Shown here: piece by piece, positions 44,101 through 55,512 of the stretch
Layout: each line of letters begins with the position of its first letter
Numbering within the stretch: position 1 is the first letter of the stretch
Position numbers and translations under genes: made by a program
NCBI GenBank assembly: GCA_905221605.1
Contig: CAJNDS010002762.1
Span: 84,501 to 148,500, forward strand
Direction: 5' to 3'
DNA length: 64,000 nucleotides
DNA from: Symbiodinium natans
Taxonomy: Eukaryota > Sar > Dinophyceae > Suessiales > Symbiodiniaceae
The notes under the pieces: generated by a model
Told to the model about the DNA's origin: nothing
What the model saw: only the letters and a program-made list of their open reading frames with translations
Databases searched by the model: none

Positions 44101-47100
44101 TTCGTACGGAGGTAGTTCGGGTAGGCGACGGACATTTGTTGTGTACCAAACATTGCCCTGCACGGTGCGAACAACATGACCATGGGAGACTGTCTCAACA
44201 GGCCCCAAATAAGACCCCTGGATCCACTTGTCCTCGAAGTCAGTGCCCCCTTGGCCATACCTCTTCCTCTTGATGAACACCTGTGATCCGAAAGGAGCGA
44301 CGCTAGGATTGCCCCTTCCAAAGGCCTGAGCAGCGTGTTGTTGGCAAATCGTTGATGCCGCCCTTGACCACCACGATCTCACTACGGCATCTCCAAGCTT
44401 GCTGTAGGCTTTGGCCTGTCCAAGCAAAGTTCGCACCCGGCCCTTGATGAAACCAACAGCCCGCTCCGCCGCTCCATTTTGTGACGGATCATCGCCTTGA
44501 GTCTTCGTGACTATGATGTCCCTCGCCGCTGCCCACATGTCCATACCCTCGTTCATGAACTCCCTTGCTCGGTCGCAATGTACTCGTAAGACTGGCAGGC
44601 CCCGTTGTCTTAGAGACAGGTACATCTCCTGCAAGGCCTTGAGTGTTTCCGCCTTCTTCCTGGTCTTCAAGGGTCGACAAAGATAGGCAGACTCGAACTC
44701 GAAGGGCTCAGACATACGCTCCAGGGCCTTGATCTCCTCCTGTTTCGGATCATCTTCCTCACGAATAGCAGCAGGATCAGGGCCAAGCTCCTCCGAGACC
44801 CCTACAGGCGCACCTTCAGTAGCAGGAACCTCTGATACGACATCCTCGCCCTCCATCCCAGGCAACCAATCACCCTCGTCATCCGGTTTGTCCACGTCCC
44901 CAGGCTGCACACCAGACTGCTCAGGGTCCCCTGTTTCTGGGATCTTAGGAAAGCGGAAACACCCGACTAGCAGGTAGCGCGCTCCATCAGTGCCCGTCGC
45001 CCTAAACGGACCAGCAGTGTCAATGCTCAGGACATACGCTGAAGGATGAGCGACTCTCCTATGTGGCTTGCCCGTCGCCCTTTGGATGCACTCCCGGCAA
45101 TCCTTCCTGTATGGCAAATGGTCCCGTCTCAGGTGAATGCGCCATTCCTCCAAGCTGAATTTAGCGAGCTTCCCTTCACCTTCTTCACCATCTCGCCTTC
45201 CCAGCCTTCGAACCATACTGGTCAAAGCATGTTCTCGCGTAGCAAAACCGGGCCAAGCACATAGAGCATCACAGACAGAACTTATCATCCCCGTTGGCCA
45301 TCGACTTGTTCTTGTACCGGCCTTCAGACCATGACCATCCTCACCCTCCAAAGACCAGAGATTGAGGTTCGTACCCAAAGTCGTAGGTCCCAAGTTTTCC
45401 AAATCACACTTGACCTCATCCATGGTGTACATCCTCGCGAAGGTTTTCCACATGGTCGTTCCAAACAGGTCGTAGCATGACACCCGTCCATTGGCCTCCT
45501 CCTCATCCTCACTTTCCAGCTCCTCCTGAGCCTCACGAACCTGGTCCCTTCCATGTAGCGCTGGGCCCTCATCCCATTCCAAGGTTGAGCGTATCGGAAA
45601 ACCCAAGCATCGAAGTTTCCCGACCTTTTCATCCGGCAACTTGTCGAGGCCGAGAGGTGTGTAGGCCGCCACGAGAAGCTCCTTCTGAGTTTGATCCTTC
45701 CCCACATACGCATGGTGTTGTTTTGGATTGAACCTCGTCATCCTTCCAGAGATCTCAACCAAACAGCCCTTTAATTGTTCAAAGCCAGAGAATGGACAGG
45801 ACCTTTCGACACATCTCCCTCCACCACCAAATTTCTGTCCATCCAGGTCCCCTTCAAGCCACAGACCGGAGGAAACCTCGCGGCCAGGATCATCATCGCC
45901 CAACCCATTCTGTCCATCCAGGTCCCCTTCAAGCCACAGACCGGAGGAAACCTCGCGGCCAGGATCATCATCGCCCAACCCAATCAAGTAGTTGTTACTA
46001 TCACGAGCGTTCCGGACATCTCGATGTCGAGGCACTTCATTCGTCTCCATGACCAACAAAGCCGACCAAGAGCAACCCTCATGCAGCTGCGTTTCCACAT
46101 TCCACCGCATAAACATGTTCAGGTACTTCGTCAACCACGGTCTCTGGAGTGCCTCTGTAGTAACCCCCCGATTGCCGCCATGAGCATATGCGCCAAGCAC
46201 CACAGATCCTTCTTGTTCGCCTCGGGATGAGGCTCGCAAGTTCTTCTTGAAGTTCATCTCTTCCAACAACATGCGGCACTCACGATGCGAAAACTTGCCC
46301 AGGTCGAACCATTCCTTAGCCAGCCTCTCTTGCTCCTCAAGGTCACTCTCTTTGTTGTCGCCTTGCTCTAGTCCAGGAACCTTCCCCGATTCAACTCTCG
46401 GATGTTCCAGCAACCAACCAACTCCAGGACCCGGGGTTTCTAAAGATCCCTCTCTCCAAAGGATCCTCCTACCCTCAGAAGCTACTGACCAAAGGATCAT
46501 CGCCCTGGCAACCAGCTGAACTTCCCGAACATGTTGCGAGGACAGCATCGTCTCATTTCCTGTAAAGGGAAAGGTTCTTCGAGGCGGTCCCCCAAATAGA
46601 GCCTTAATTTTGCCCCGAGCAGCTCCCCACAAAAGCAGCTTGAAGATGCCATCCTTCTTTAACATGTCGAAGTGACTGCTAAGGTTCAGGTCCACCTCCA
46701 CCAGAACATCATCACGATGCAGACTGGCCTTCCATTCGCTTGAAGAAGCCAGCCCCTTCTTCCTTTTGTCTCCCGAGAAGAGATGCACCAGCCAGTTGTT
46801 GCTAAGGAACATACTCCTTCGTTTCCTTCTACTCCACGGCATGCCCTTCAAGAGCCTCCAGCCCTCTTTGTTCGTCACCGGGAACTCCTCAGGGATGGTC
46901 GCGAAAGCCTCCGGGGTCACCCCCTGCAAATAGGGCACCTTCTGGATGAAGCCACAGAAACTCGTTCGAGCCCCAGTTTCCACCAGATCCATGAGGTGCT
47001 GTTCCCAACCGCGATCTCCACAGCCCGAGAGCTCAATCTCCTTGAGCTGCCTCTCCATATCCTCCAAGGTCTTCGTGAACTCGCCAACCCGTTTTTCCTC

Positions 47101-49047
47101 CAATTCCTTGATGAGCTGTAGCGCGCTCACCTCGGTCAGCTCTGGGCAGAAATGGTTGACTTTCACTCGCAACTTGCCATGGATCGGGTGTCGAACTTCA
47201 AGCCTTGTCGGAGACCATCGTACCGTGCATCCAAGCAACTGCACCAACTGTCCCATAGGTAGTATCGTTCCACCACCCGAAGGGTTCGTAGAAGGCGAAG
47301 ACAACAGGGTTCCACCAGCGTTCTGCGAAAGGACAACGTGATCATCATTGGCCAAGGCAACCTTCACCAACTTTCCTTGTTCCACCTCACGATCGTCAAC
47401 AGCAACCCGAAAGGCATGGCTCGCTCCCGAATCCAACAGGGCCATCTTCTCCTCGGAATCCTTCTCAACCGCCTCTGGCTCAGTCTGCAGCAACCGTTCA
47501 TACACATCCATTTTCACACGGAAGTCTTCATTGCCAACCCTCTCCGGAAGCACCACCAGCATTCGCAGTCGCCGCAAATCCTCCAACTGTCTCTGTATAA
47601 CCCCCAAAGGATCCGAGGGCGCCGAAGAAGCCGAACCTGTGCCAGAGCCCTGAGCCTGAGTGGAAGTCAAGGCCTTCAGCATCTTGTTTGTTTCGGACAA
47701 CATCGCCGCCACCTGCTCCGTGTCGATCTTGTTTGAGGTTGAAGGAGTAAGGCTTGAAGGCTGCTCACGAGTAGCATCTCCAGCCGGCACCGACGGACCT
47801 GACGAAAGCGAAGGACCTTCCGAGGAAGCTGCCCCTGTTGTAGGAGTAGCTGCTGCAGCCTGCTGTTTGGCCAACCTCGGCTTTGGGGCCGGTTTGTCAG
47901 TAGGACTCACCTTCTTCGTAGGACAATCCCTTGCCCTGTGCTTCGTCGAACCACAAAGGAGGCACCGTTCGGCTCGCTGAAGACCCTCCCACGAATGCCT
48001 GAAACTGCAGTTCTTTCCATTTCTGCAACCATCATCAGTAGTGAACCATGAACACGGCTTTGTCGGATTCGTAGGCGGTGGAGAGGCCTTGGCCTTTGGC
48101 CTCTGAGTGGTATTTCCGGCATCTGAGGGCTGTTGCTGCATGCCCTTCAGTTTGGGTCCGGGAGCCTCCGATGCCTGTGACGGTGTAGCCTTTCTCCCAG
48201 TAGCCCCAAGCTGCTCACATTCTGCAAGGAGATGTTGGAAGTACTTCAACACATTCTCCGAGGTGGGTCTGGTGTCAATCTGAAGCTCCGCCTTCGCCAA
48301 GGACACCTTAAAGCGAAAGTCTTGATTTGTCTCCGCCACCTTCTTCGTTAAGACCCCCAAAGACTTCACCTGGACCTTTTTCGCAAGCTTCTGGTACTTG
48401 CCGTCCTGAAGCTCCTCTGATAGCCTTGCTTTCACCCCAAGCCGCTTGATCGGCGAAAGCGCCTGATACTCCTGGTATGCTTCCAAGGCCGAACCCATGA
48501 CTTGTTTCCACCACTCGCCAGCGCTTGCCGCCATAGCAGACACTTGTTGCTCCACAAGATACAGCCAGTCCTGGAAGTCTATGGCACCAGATTCCGGAGT
48601 GTAGTCAGGCAACATCGGAAAATTCGGCGACGCCTTATCCACATCCAACCCGTCTCCCTTCTTCAGCAACATCTGTTGCAGCTGCCCGATACCTGTAAGC
48701 ACAATGTCCATCGGAGAAGGGCTTGACGGAGCTGCAGGCGCCACATCGCCTGGTTGTTGCTCGCTTCCTGGAGCAACGGGAGGACTGAGACCAGGAGGAG
48801 CTTCACAAGGCGCACCAAGGGTTGCAACTCCCTCAGGTCTCTTCAGCGGCTCAGAATCTCCCCTTATCCCTAGCTCAGGCTCCAAGCGAGCCCTGAACCA
48901 CTTGGCGACGGACTCGCTGAGGCAGATCGCTTGGCACCATAACCACGAGCATACACATTCCTTGGCCTGTTCCCAAGCTCGCCATGTCCTTCTGCACTTC
49001 TTGACCTGGCACCAGCTTCGCCCCTCTGTGCACGAGGACCATCATGG
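41146..49047 (-). CDS. pol: Copia pol polyprotein (capsid-like region, zinc fingers, protease, integrase, RT, RNase H, membrane tail)
   Basis: The frame is open from just after a TGA near 49047 to 41146; a conventional 2579-residue count begins at a TTG (48885), and no early ATG is obvious, so it probably needs fusion to gag by frameshift. In order: capsid-like helices (about 48640-48180), a CCCH finger (CSWFTTDDGC..), a CCHC knuckle CLLCGSTKHRARDC (about 47950), aspartic protease LLDSGASHAF (47413-47447), integrase with a short HHCC (HLRRDH..CREC), catalytic Asp in SIDTAGPF and HCDRAREF and Glu in SQNGAAER, RT with YVDDILYLG (about 42810), RNase H YSDASFAP (about 42310). After RNase H come about 280 further residues with two hydrophobic segments and a C-terminal HVHLYGDCQGL..CAYC motif, which copia elements normally lack. 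An acidic insert separates the first two integrase Asp. A 75-bp tandem duplication sits at 45835-45984. Confidence 0.93.
45835..45984 (-). repeat. 75-bp in-frame tandem duplication inside pol
   Basis: Two copies encode GLGDDDPGREVSSGLWLEGD-containing 25-residue units. The frame is kept. Near-identity suggests a recent slip. Confidence 0.9.
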
Positions 49048-50839
49048 GCCCGAGACATCGACGGAACTGGTTGACGACCTTCCCGAAGAGCTCCCCGAAC
49101 CCCAGAAGTCACACTTGTTGCTGCAAAGACCCGATCACCGTGAGGTACACCACGATCCTCAGGAAGTGCATGAGATGCTGGGTAGGCCCGATCTCCATGA
49201 GGTACACCACGATCCTCACGAGGTGCATGAGCGAAAGAGGCCCGATCTCCATGAGGTACACCACGATCCTCACGAAGTGCATGAGATGCTGGGTAGGCCC
49301 GATCTCCATGAGGTACACCACGATCCTCACGAAGTGCATGAGATGCTGAGGAGGCCCGATCTCCATGAGGTACACCACGATCCTCACGAAGTGCATGTGT
49401 TGCGAAAGAGGCCCGATCTCCATGAGGTACGCCACGATCCTCATGAAGCACTTGAGTTGCGAAAGAGGCCCGATCTCCATGAGGTACGCCACGATCCTCA
49501 TGAAGCACTTGAGTTGCGAAAGAGGCCCGATCTCCATGAGGTACGCCACGATCCTCATGAAGCACTTGAGTTGCGAAAGAGGCCCGATCTCCATGAGGTA
49601 CGCCACGATCCTCATGAAGCACTTGAGTTGCGAAAGAGGCCCGATCTCCATGAGGTACGCCACGATCCTCATGAAGCACTTGAGTTGCGAAAGAGGCCCG
49701 ATCTCCATGAGGTACGCCACGATCCTCATGAAGCACTTGGTTGCGAAAGAGGCCCGATCTCCATGAGGTACACCACGATCCTCATGAAGCACTTGCGATG
49801 CTGAGTAGGCCCGATCTCCATGAGGTACACCACGATCCTCATGAAGCACTTGCGATGCTGAGTAGGCCCGATCTCCATGAGGTACACCACGATCCTCAGG
49901 AAGCTCAGACTGCTCCCTCATCTGCCGCTGCGCCTCATTCCATAGAGCCCCACCCCGGCCTTGTCCTTTCACATCGCCACCACCCCCAAAAACCATCTCC
50001 CGCAATCGCTCATTTTCTTCTTGAAGGCGCTCAAGCCTTCCCTTCTGTCCTGCCAAGGCCGCTTCCACTTGTCTTCTCACCTCCTCCTGCACCAACTCCA
50101 CCGGAATGGACGCCGATGAAGCATCGTCTGTTCCCACACTCCTCGGACCATGCAGCAAAGGAGCCTGTCTTGCCCAGCCTTCCATAATACGACGAGCACT
50201 GCTGGGAAACAGAGGAGGATCCCCACTTTGTTGTCCTGTCGGAGAAAAACCACCAGACATAGTTGCCGCTGCTGCCGGGTATGTTGCATGCTGCGGTGTG
50301 GAGGGGTGCGAAGTGGTATGCTGCTGCTGCAACTGCTCATGTTGTTGAACCACTAAACCACCACTACTACCCAACACTCGTTGCCTCGTAAGCGTCGTTG
50401 TCAGCGTCTCAACCTGTCCGGAAGCTTGGCGAAGATAATCCCCGAGACGACTCATCCAGGACGGGACTGGCAAGGCAGTCCCACCCTGGGAGCCTCCCGG
50501 GTGATTATCCGTACTCGCCCGCGCGACCAAGTGCGGAATCGTTGGCCCCACATTCCCAGCAGACACGGAAGACGTTTCTTGGCGAAGCCCGGAATCACAG
50601 GAAAATGTACCAGGCGGTCCCACATCTTCTGTCCTTGAAGTCATAGCTGGTGGCCATGGAGCGCTTTCCAAACTCGCTGCACCAGGTGAGGCCTGCACCA
50701 TATCCTCACGCCTTACAACATCAGCCGAAAGTACCCCATTGGGCATCGCATTTCCAGCAGGATGACGATCGTAGCGCGGACCAGCAGTCTCACCTTCCAA
50801 TCTCGAATCAATGGCACGCCGAGCACCAGTTGGGCTCAT
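48870..50839 (-). CDS. gag: Copia gag with a 19-residue repeat array; broken by a 1-base deletion
   Basis: The frame starts at an ATG inside the primer-binding site (50837-50839) or at ATG 50890 in the LTR, in the same frame. The N-terminal half is Ser/Pro/Gly-rich with a coiled coil (VELVQEEVRRQVEAAL..ERLQEENERLREM, about 50100-49990). It then enters about 13 repeats of VLHEDRGVPHGDRASFATQ (49137-49910). One unit at about 49738 reads CACTTGGTTGCG instead of CACTTGAGTTGCG, one base short, which shifts the frame; the original frame resumes in the other register and ends at 48870. Its last part (SASASPSPSGSG) overlaps pol, which lies in the -1 frame. Confidence 0.75.
49137..49910 (-). repeat. 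57-bp (19-codon) tandem repeat in gag
   Basis: About 13-14 units, mostly exactly 57 bp, one of 54 and one of 56. The five to six central units (49430-49740) are near-identical. Unrelated in sequence to the 57-bp array at 5-10.7 kb. Confidence 0.95.
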
Positions 50840-50842
50840 AAC
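50826..50842 (-). promoter_or_regulatory. Primer-binding site, half-tRNA type (initiator Met)
   Basis: GTTATGAGCCCAACTGG on the - strand directly follows the 5' LTR. Its complement contains GGGCTCATAAC, the anticodon arm of initiator tRNA-Met with the CAU anticodon, so priming would use an internal tRNA cut as in copia and Ty5. The gag ATG lies within it. Confidence 0.8.
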
Positions 50843-51289
50843 CCCTTGGTCCTCGTGAGGACCAGGGGCGGAGGGCGCAGGAGCGGCCATCGAAAAGAGG
50901 GATCTAAGGGAAACCAGGACTACACCCAGAAAGCCCCAGCTTCAACCAAACCCTCAAGACGGAAAAAACCCTGGACGGGGACCACCGGGCTAGGGGGGGT
51001 CCGGAAGAGGCTAGACCAGCCTAAGCTAGAGGAACCACCCGGGAAACACCCCCCAAAACCCTCACACCCCAATCCAGGCACGCACTTTTTCATGCTTGAG
51101 CCAAAATCCAGTCGCAATGCTTACATATGCGGAGCTCTGCTCTCGCCTGTGCCGAAGCAATGCTTACATATGCTGAACGTCCTGCACACCTGTGCTGTAG
51201 CAATGCTTACATATGCAGAACATCCTGCACACAAAGGCATGGTGCCCTTCTCCACTTCAGCCTTCTCAGAGGCTTCCCTTATCCCAACA
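50843..51289 (-). repeat. 5' LTR (447 bp)
   Basis: Identical to the 3' LTR except for lacking one TTGAGCC. It should hold the promoter; no TATA box can be assigned with confidence. Confidence 0.95.
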
Positions 51290-51369
51290 TAATCATAATA
51301 GTCATGATAATGGCAATAAACAGAATTTTAGCAATAACAATAATACTGGACCTGGGGCTGTGAACCCGA

Positions 51370-51500
51370 AGTCTCTCTGGCTTGTCCTGACCCTCAATCC
51401 AAAACGGCTTTGTCAGGCCCTGGAGAATCCAGAGCTGGAGCCTCAGGGCCTTTCCTGGTTTAGGGTTTAGGGTTTAGGGTTGGTTTGGGCTTAGGGCTGG
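51370..51500 (+). other. Exon-like island followed by TTTAGGG tract
   Basis: The frame LNPKRLCQALENPELEPQGL ends at TCCTG|GTTTAGGG; three perfect units follow from 51458. Unidentified, again with the tract on the downstream side. Confidence 0.35.
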
Positions 51501-53215
51501 CCTTGGGAGGGGGGAAAATCGAGCAGTTGGCAGGCCGACTCGTTTTGGGACTGTATTGCTGGGACTGCGCTCCTTCCGCTCGTCCGTAAACTAGGGACAT
51601 TTCTCAGCAGGTTTTGTGCTACTGGGTAGCTTGTTTCCAGGTTGCGACAAGTCTAAGCTATTGGAGAGGTTTAGGTGAGTAGGACACGGGTCTCATGGAC
51701 AACGGCGCGAGGCAGTTTGCCTTCAGTCCGGCCGGAAGTGCTCTTGCTCCTGTAGGCAGGATCGGCGCTGCTCACGGAAAAACAACAGCAACTACAATAA
51801 GCTAAGGGAGCTCTGTAGTTCCTGCGTCAAGCACACGAGTGGCAGCTGACCGTCATCGCTCATTGGACTCCCATGCTAAGTCTCTCAAGATTCGTGTCAA
51901 GGTCTCATTGCCCAAATCACTCATCAATGAGCTGAGCACCTGAACCGCTTGCAGCAAAGTCTCCGGGAGGTATAGAGCATCCAAAGACACCCTTGATGGC
52001 AGGAACCCAAGGCATACGAGTGTGCAGCTGGATCGGCATTGCAGAAAAAGTAGTAGAGCAAGCAAAGCCTTGAAATAACCATGCAGACCCAGGCCCGGGA
52101 ACCCTAAACGACATGCCAACCACTTGCAAGGCAAAGCCTCAGATTTTTTTCACAGCGCTGAATCCGGTGCGGTGGATGTGGTGTTTTCCCGACCCCAATG
52201 TCTTCTCGGCGGGACCAGTTGTTGAATGTGGTTTACTGGGTTTTGGGCATTTGAGCTCGTTCGGTTGTCGGGTGCGCCCCAGGCACACGCTCAACACGCC
52301 CATAAATTCTGCGCAGTATGCACATGCATTTGCGTTGGCACTTTTACACTTGGGCTGTCTCAGATGTAGTGTCGACAATCTGCGGCTGTTCCGACGAAGC
52401 AATACCCCGGCACACTCCAAAGCCTTGAAATGCGCAAGCGGTATTCTGCCCCGCTCTGATGTGCATGGGGCACCCCCACTATAGGCCTTTGTGGACCGTG
52501 CATCATTTCCGGGCTTCCTGGACCACGATGAATTCGTCTGCCAGCCTGGCCCGCTTCCTGAATTCCTTGAGCTAGAAATGTGGGGAAATCATCAGCCCCC
52601 TTAAGAGCGGCCCAAGATTCAAGAACCTGACCTTCTTTTCGTTTGTGGTCAAGAGTGGTTCAAGCATGTCCACGCGGCTGTTTCTCAACTCCCCCAACCC
52701 CCCCCAAGCTCCCAGCATATCCCAACTCCCCGCTTGTCCCTCGCCTCACTTTTTTTCGACTCACACCCCTTTTCCTGCGCCGTGTTCAACCCAAGAAGGC
52801 CCTGCAAACCCTGCCAAGAGAAGTGGCATGGCAGGTGGTGCAGTGTCCACGCCACGGCAGCCAAGACCTCCGAACGTGCGCTGGGACCACTTGGGACGGG
52901 TTGAAGGGTGTATGTGGTGGGGTTTTCGAGTTCCGCATTGAAATCAATGTTGTTTTTCTTTCCTGGGCTGTCTCTTAAAGTTTTGCGGAGTACAAGATGA
53001 TGATTCAGATGTAGACTTCTTCTTTACAGAAAATGTCCACAATACGGGCCCCAGCTTCTGCGGTTCCCGCTATGGTCCCAGTTTTCCCGCTTGCAGTAGG
53101 ATCAGGCTCGGACGCGGGGGGTGTGCCAAAAATGCTTGAACATGTTTAGAAGGACATAGTTTTTAGCCAAAGAAAGCTTGTAATGGCACATCTTCAGCTT
53201 CTTGAACTCAAGCAT
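51501..53215. other. No gene recognised
   Basis: Short frames without motifs. Confidence 0.4.
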
Positions 53216-53372
53216 CGATGTCACAGCAAGAACTAGCTAAGTTATAGGTGATGTGGGTCGGTGTCGTTCAGGTTTCTGCCCACCCTCCCTGCACCGTGTT
53301 TCTGAAATAAAGAAAGACATTCTCCCATCCCAGCAAGAACAAGCTAAATTATAGGAAAGGAGGTCGGGCATA
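53216..53372. repeat. Pair of ~38-bp direct repeats
   Basis: CAGCAAGAACTAGCTAAGTT and CAGCAAGAACAAGCTAAATT, each followed by ATAGG and GGTCGG blocks, about 107 bases apart. Origin unknown. Confidence 0.6.
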
Positions 53373-54053
53373 TGCTTACAACATCCCAATCATGCGACCG
53401 GATGAATATTCGGTAAGCATGTGGGAGGTCGCTTCGGAAGGCCCCGAAAGCGAGTGAACAAATGTCCGATCCCATTTCCCTGACACTTGCACCAAATGAA
53501 TGCTTTCCAACCCCCTCCCTTCTTACAGTTTTGATGGATTTCCTTCGTGTTGTATTTCCAGCGGATAGCAGCCCCAGAAATAGGCAATTCCTCAGGGATA
53601 ACAACCCATCCTCACTGCCGACAAGTAAATCATAAAGCGCCCGTTTCCCAACGATTCTACGCAAATTTTCTTTTGCCAGGCCTGTCCAAAGTACAGAACC
53701 GCATAGACTCGGAATGCTGATTTAAACGTGAACTGCTTTGAATTCCGCAACAAATAGTTAGCAGGAGCGTTTCTTCAGCCCCTGAAATGTACCATGGCAA
53801 ACACAGTTCCGCAACGTATGGTTCGAACTTCATTTTCATGGGAAACAAGCAGTGCAAGCAACAATCTCAGAGATAAGGCCGTTTCTTAAAACATAAATCA
53901 TACCCCCACCCCCCCTCCGTCCACCTCGCCCACCTTCCCAATGATTCCAGGGTGTTCAAGGATCGTTTGAAACCGTCACCTGCCAGGCTTCCGCCATAGG
54001 TGGAGAGTCCAGAGGCGAGGCCAGTTCCAGATGGGCCCTCAGGCTGCTAATAT
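53373..54053. other. No gene recognised
   Basis: Nothing beyond short frames. Confidence 0.4.
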
Positions 54054-54157
54054 GGGGTTTTCCGAAAAGAGAGGTGCCCTTATTTTTGGGGCTCCTTTTA
54101 AGGGGATTCTATTCTATATGGGGTCAGAAAGGGGTGCCCCTATGTTGGGAAATGCCC
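54054..54157. mobile_element. MITE of the GGGGTTTCCG family
   Basis: Ends GGGGTTTTCCGAAAAGAG and TATGTTGGGAAATGCCC; core AAGGGGATTCTATTCTATAT as in the copies at 14514 and 56803. Flanks ATAT and AGAT match 3 of 4. Confidence 0.75.
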
Positions 54158-54906
54158 AGATGTTTCGAGGGTTGCAGACAAAGGGTTTTGCACTTGAGGA
54201 TGTGGCAAGGCCAGGCTGCATGCAAGACTTCATCCTCTGGAAAGAGTGTGGTTGGTTGAAGACGTGCGCACCAAGCGCCGGACGCCTCCCGCGCTTTGGA
54301 GGGCTGGCGGAAAGTTGTTTTTGGGTCGGCGGATTTTTGGGAGATTGAGGATTGAGGAGTTCATGGCCTTCAAATGTAAACTACCGGCCGTTGTGGTTGT
54401 GACTGGCGGAACTAGATCAAGAAACATGCATTCGGAATCACGTGCGGTGTGCGCGTTCTTCGGGTCGGGAACGAGCTGAACTTGCAGCAATGCGTGCTTG
54501 ATCATGCGCGCTTGCCTCTCCGGAACAACGGCACACGTAATTGCCAGACACCCAGACAGCATGTCAGAGCAGTATCTCGATTTGTATCTCGTGAGGTGCA
54601 GTACCTCTGACCCCTCGCCATGCTGAGTGGTTGGAGGCTTCGCGCTGCACAGTCCACTTTTGTACGAGTAGCAACATGTCTTCGCGCATTTGGGGAAAAT
54701 TGTGTTGAATGCTCAAAACACTTTTCTCTTAAAAGGCCCCAGTATTGCGAAAGCAACGGAGCCCACAAACAGTCTGTGCCAGGCTTGGTTGGGAATTCAT
54801 AGGCCTTTGCAGTGATTTTCTCTGTCGCGCCAATTGCAATATGTGAGGTGTGGGGTCCCGCCCGGACAAGACATGCCACACGCCCCCGGTCTTGAGGCCA
54901 AAAGTA
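54158..54906. other. No gene recognised
   Basis: Short frames without motifs on either strand; no tract or TIR element seen. Confidence 0.4.
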
Positions 54907-54958
54907 TGCCCTAACCCTAAACCCTCAGCCCTAAACCCTAAGCCCTAAGCCCTAAGCC
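54907..54958 (-). repeat. CCCTAAA/CCCTAAG tract
   Basis: Seven units directly upstream of the island at 54970. Confidence 0.9.
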
Positions 54959-54969
54959 CAGTGCGCCAG

Positions 54970-55033
54970 GGAGATGGCGCCACCACGCCCTCCCGGATTC
55001 AGTCGCCAACAGCTGCCCACTCAGCAGTTCGGG
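54970..55033 (+). CDS. Exon-like island
   Basis: After CAGTGCGCCAG the frame reads GDGATTPSRIQSPTAAHSAV and meets a CGGG|GTGTTAC donor-like site. An hAT-like MITE follows at 55067. Unidentified. Confidence 0.35.
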
Positions 55034-55066
55034 GTGTTACTTCGACGTGGACTGGAGAATCCAACA

Positions 55067-55168
55067 TTGGGATGTTCCCCCATATACTAACAGTCCTTAA
55101 TAGGGATTTTACTGGTGGGTACTCTAATCCCTACTAAGGACTGTGAGTTTCAGGGGGGAACATCCCAA
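55067..55168. mobile_element. hAT-like MITE
   Basis: Ends TTGGGATGTTCCCCCATATA and CAGGGGGGAACATCCCAA. Flanks ATCCAACA and ATCGAACG match 6 of 8. 102 bp. Confidence 0.85.
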
Positions 55169-55400
55169 ATCGAACGCCGTCAAGCACCATCCCCTAGGAA
55201 TGAGCCCCGGCTCATGGACTCGAAAGCTTCATTCCATGTTTGACCGGTGCTGGCTTGGTAGCCCTGGTAGCCTTCACAGACCATGTCCCATGTCAGACCC
55301 TAAGCGGGGGCCGTTCTGAGGCTAGCCAAAGGCTGCCGATTGCGGCACGTTTCCATGAGGAGGACTGGGAGGCCGCACTCGCAGGTTCAGGTGTTGTGGT

Positions 55401-55504
55401 TTTGGGATGTCTGCCCTTATGCAAACAGTCCTTAATAGGGATTATAGTACCCCCCCTGTCATAATGCCGATGCAGGACTGTTAGTATAAGGGGGAACATC
55501 CCAA
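55401..55504. mobile_element. hAT-like MITE, second copy 230 bp downstream
   Basis: Ends TTTGGGATGTCTGCCCTTAT and TAAGGGGGAACATCCCAA, with a perfect 8-bp duplication GTTGTGGT (55393-55400, 55505-55512). Confidence 0.9.
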
Positions 55505-55512
55505 GTTGTGGT

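Larger units (their letters stand above)
40663..51289 (-). mobile_element. Ty1/copia LTR retrotransposon, nearly complete and young
   Basis: 454-bp and 447-bp LTRs bracket gag and pol on the - strand. The LTRs are identical apart from a 7-base TTGAGCC duplication in the left one, so insertion is recent. The 4-bp target duplication is TAAT. Domain order protease-integrase-RT-RNase H identifies Ty1/copia (Pseudoviridae-like). The primer site matches the anticodon arm of initiator tRNA-Met, as in Drosophila copia and yeast Ty5. The large pol frame is intact; gag has one frame break. Confidence 0.95.

Noticed and set aside
48704-49804. 366-codon + strand frame with HEVHHDPHE repeats
   Set aside because: It is the complement of the gag repeat array; gag and pol are on the - strand.
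49137-49910. Possible relation between the gag 57-bp repeat and the 57-bp genomic array
   Set aside because: Same period but unrelated sequence; treated as coincidence.
50826-50842. Fragment of a tRNA gene
   Set aside because: Only the anticodon-arm complement is present, next to the LTR; it is a primer-binding site.
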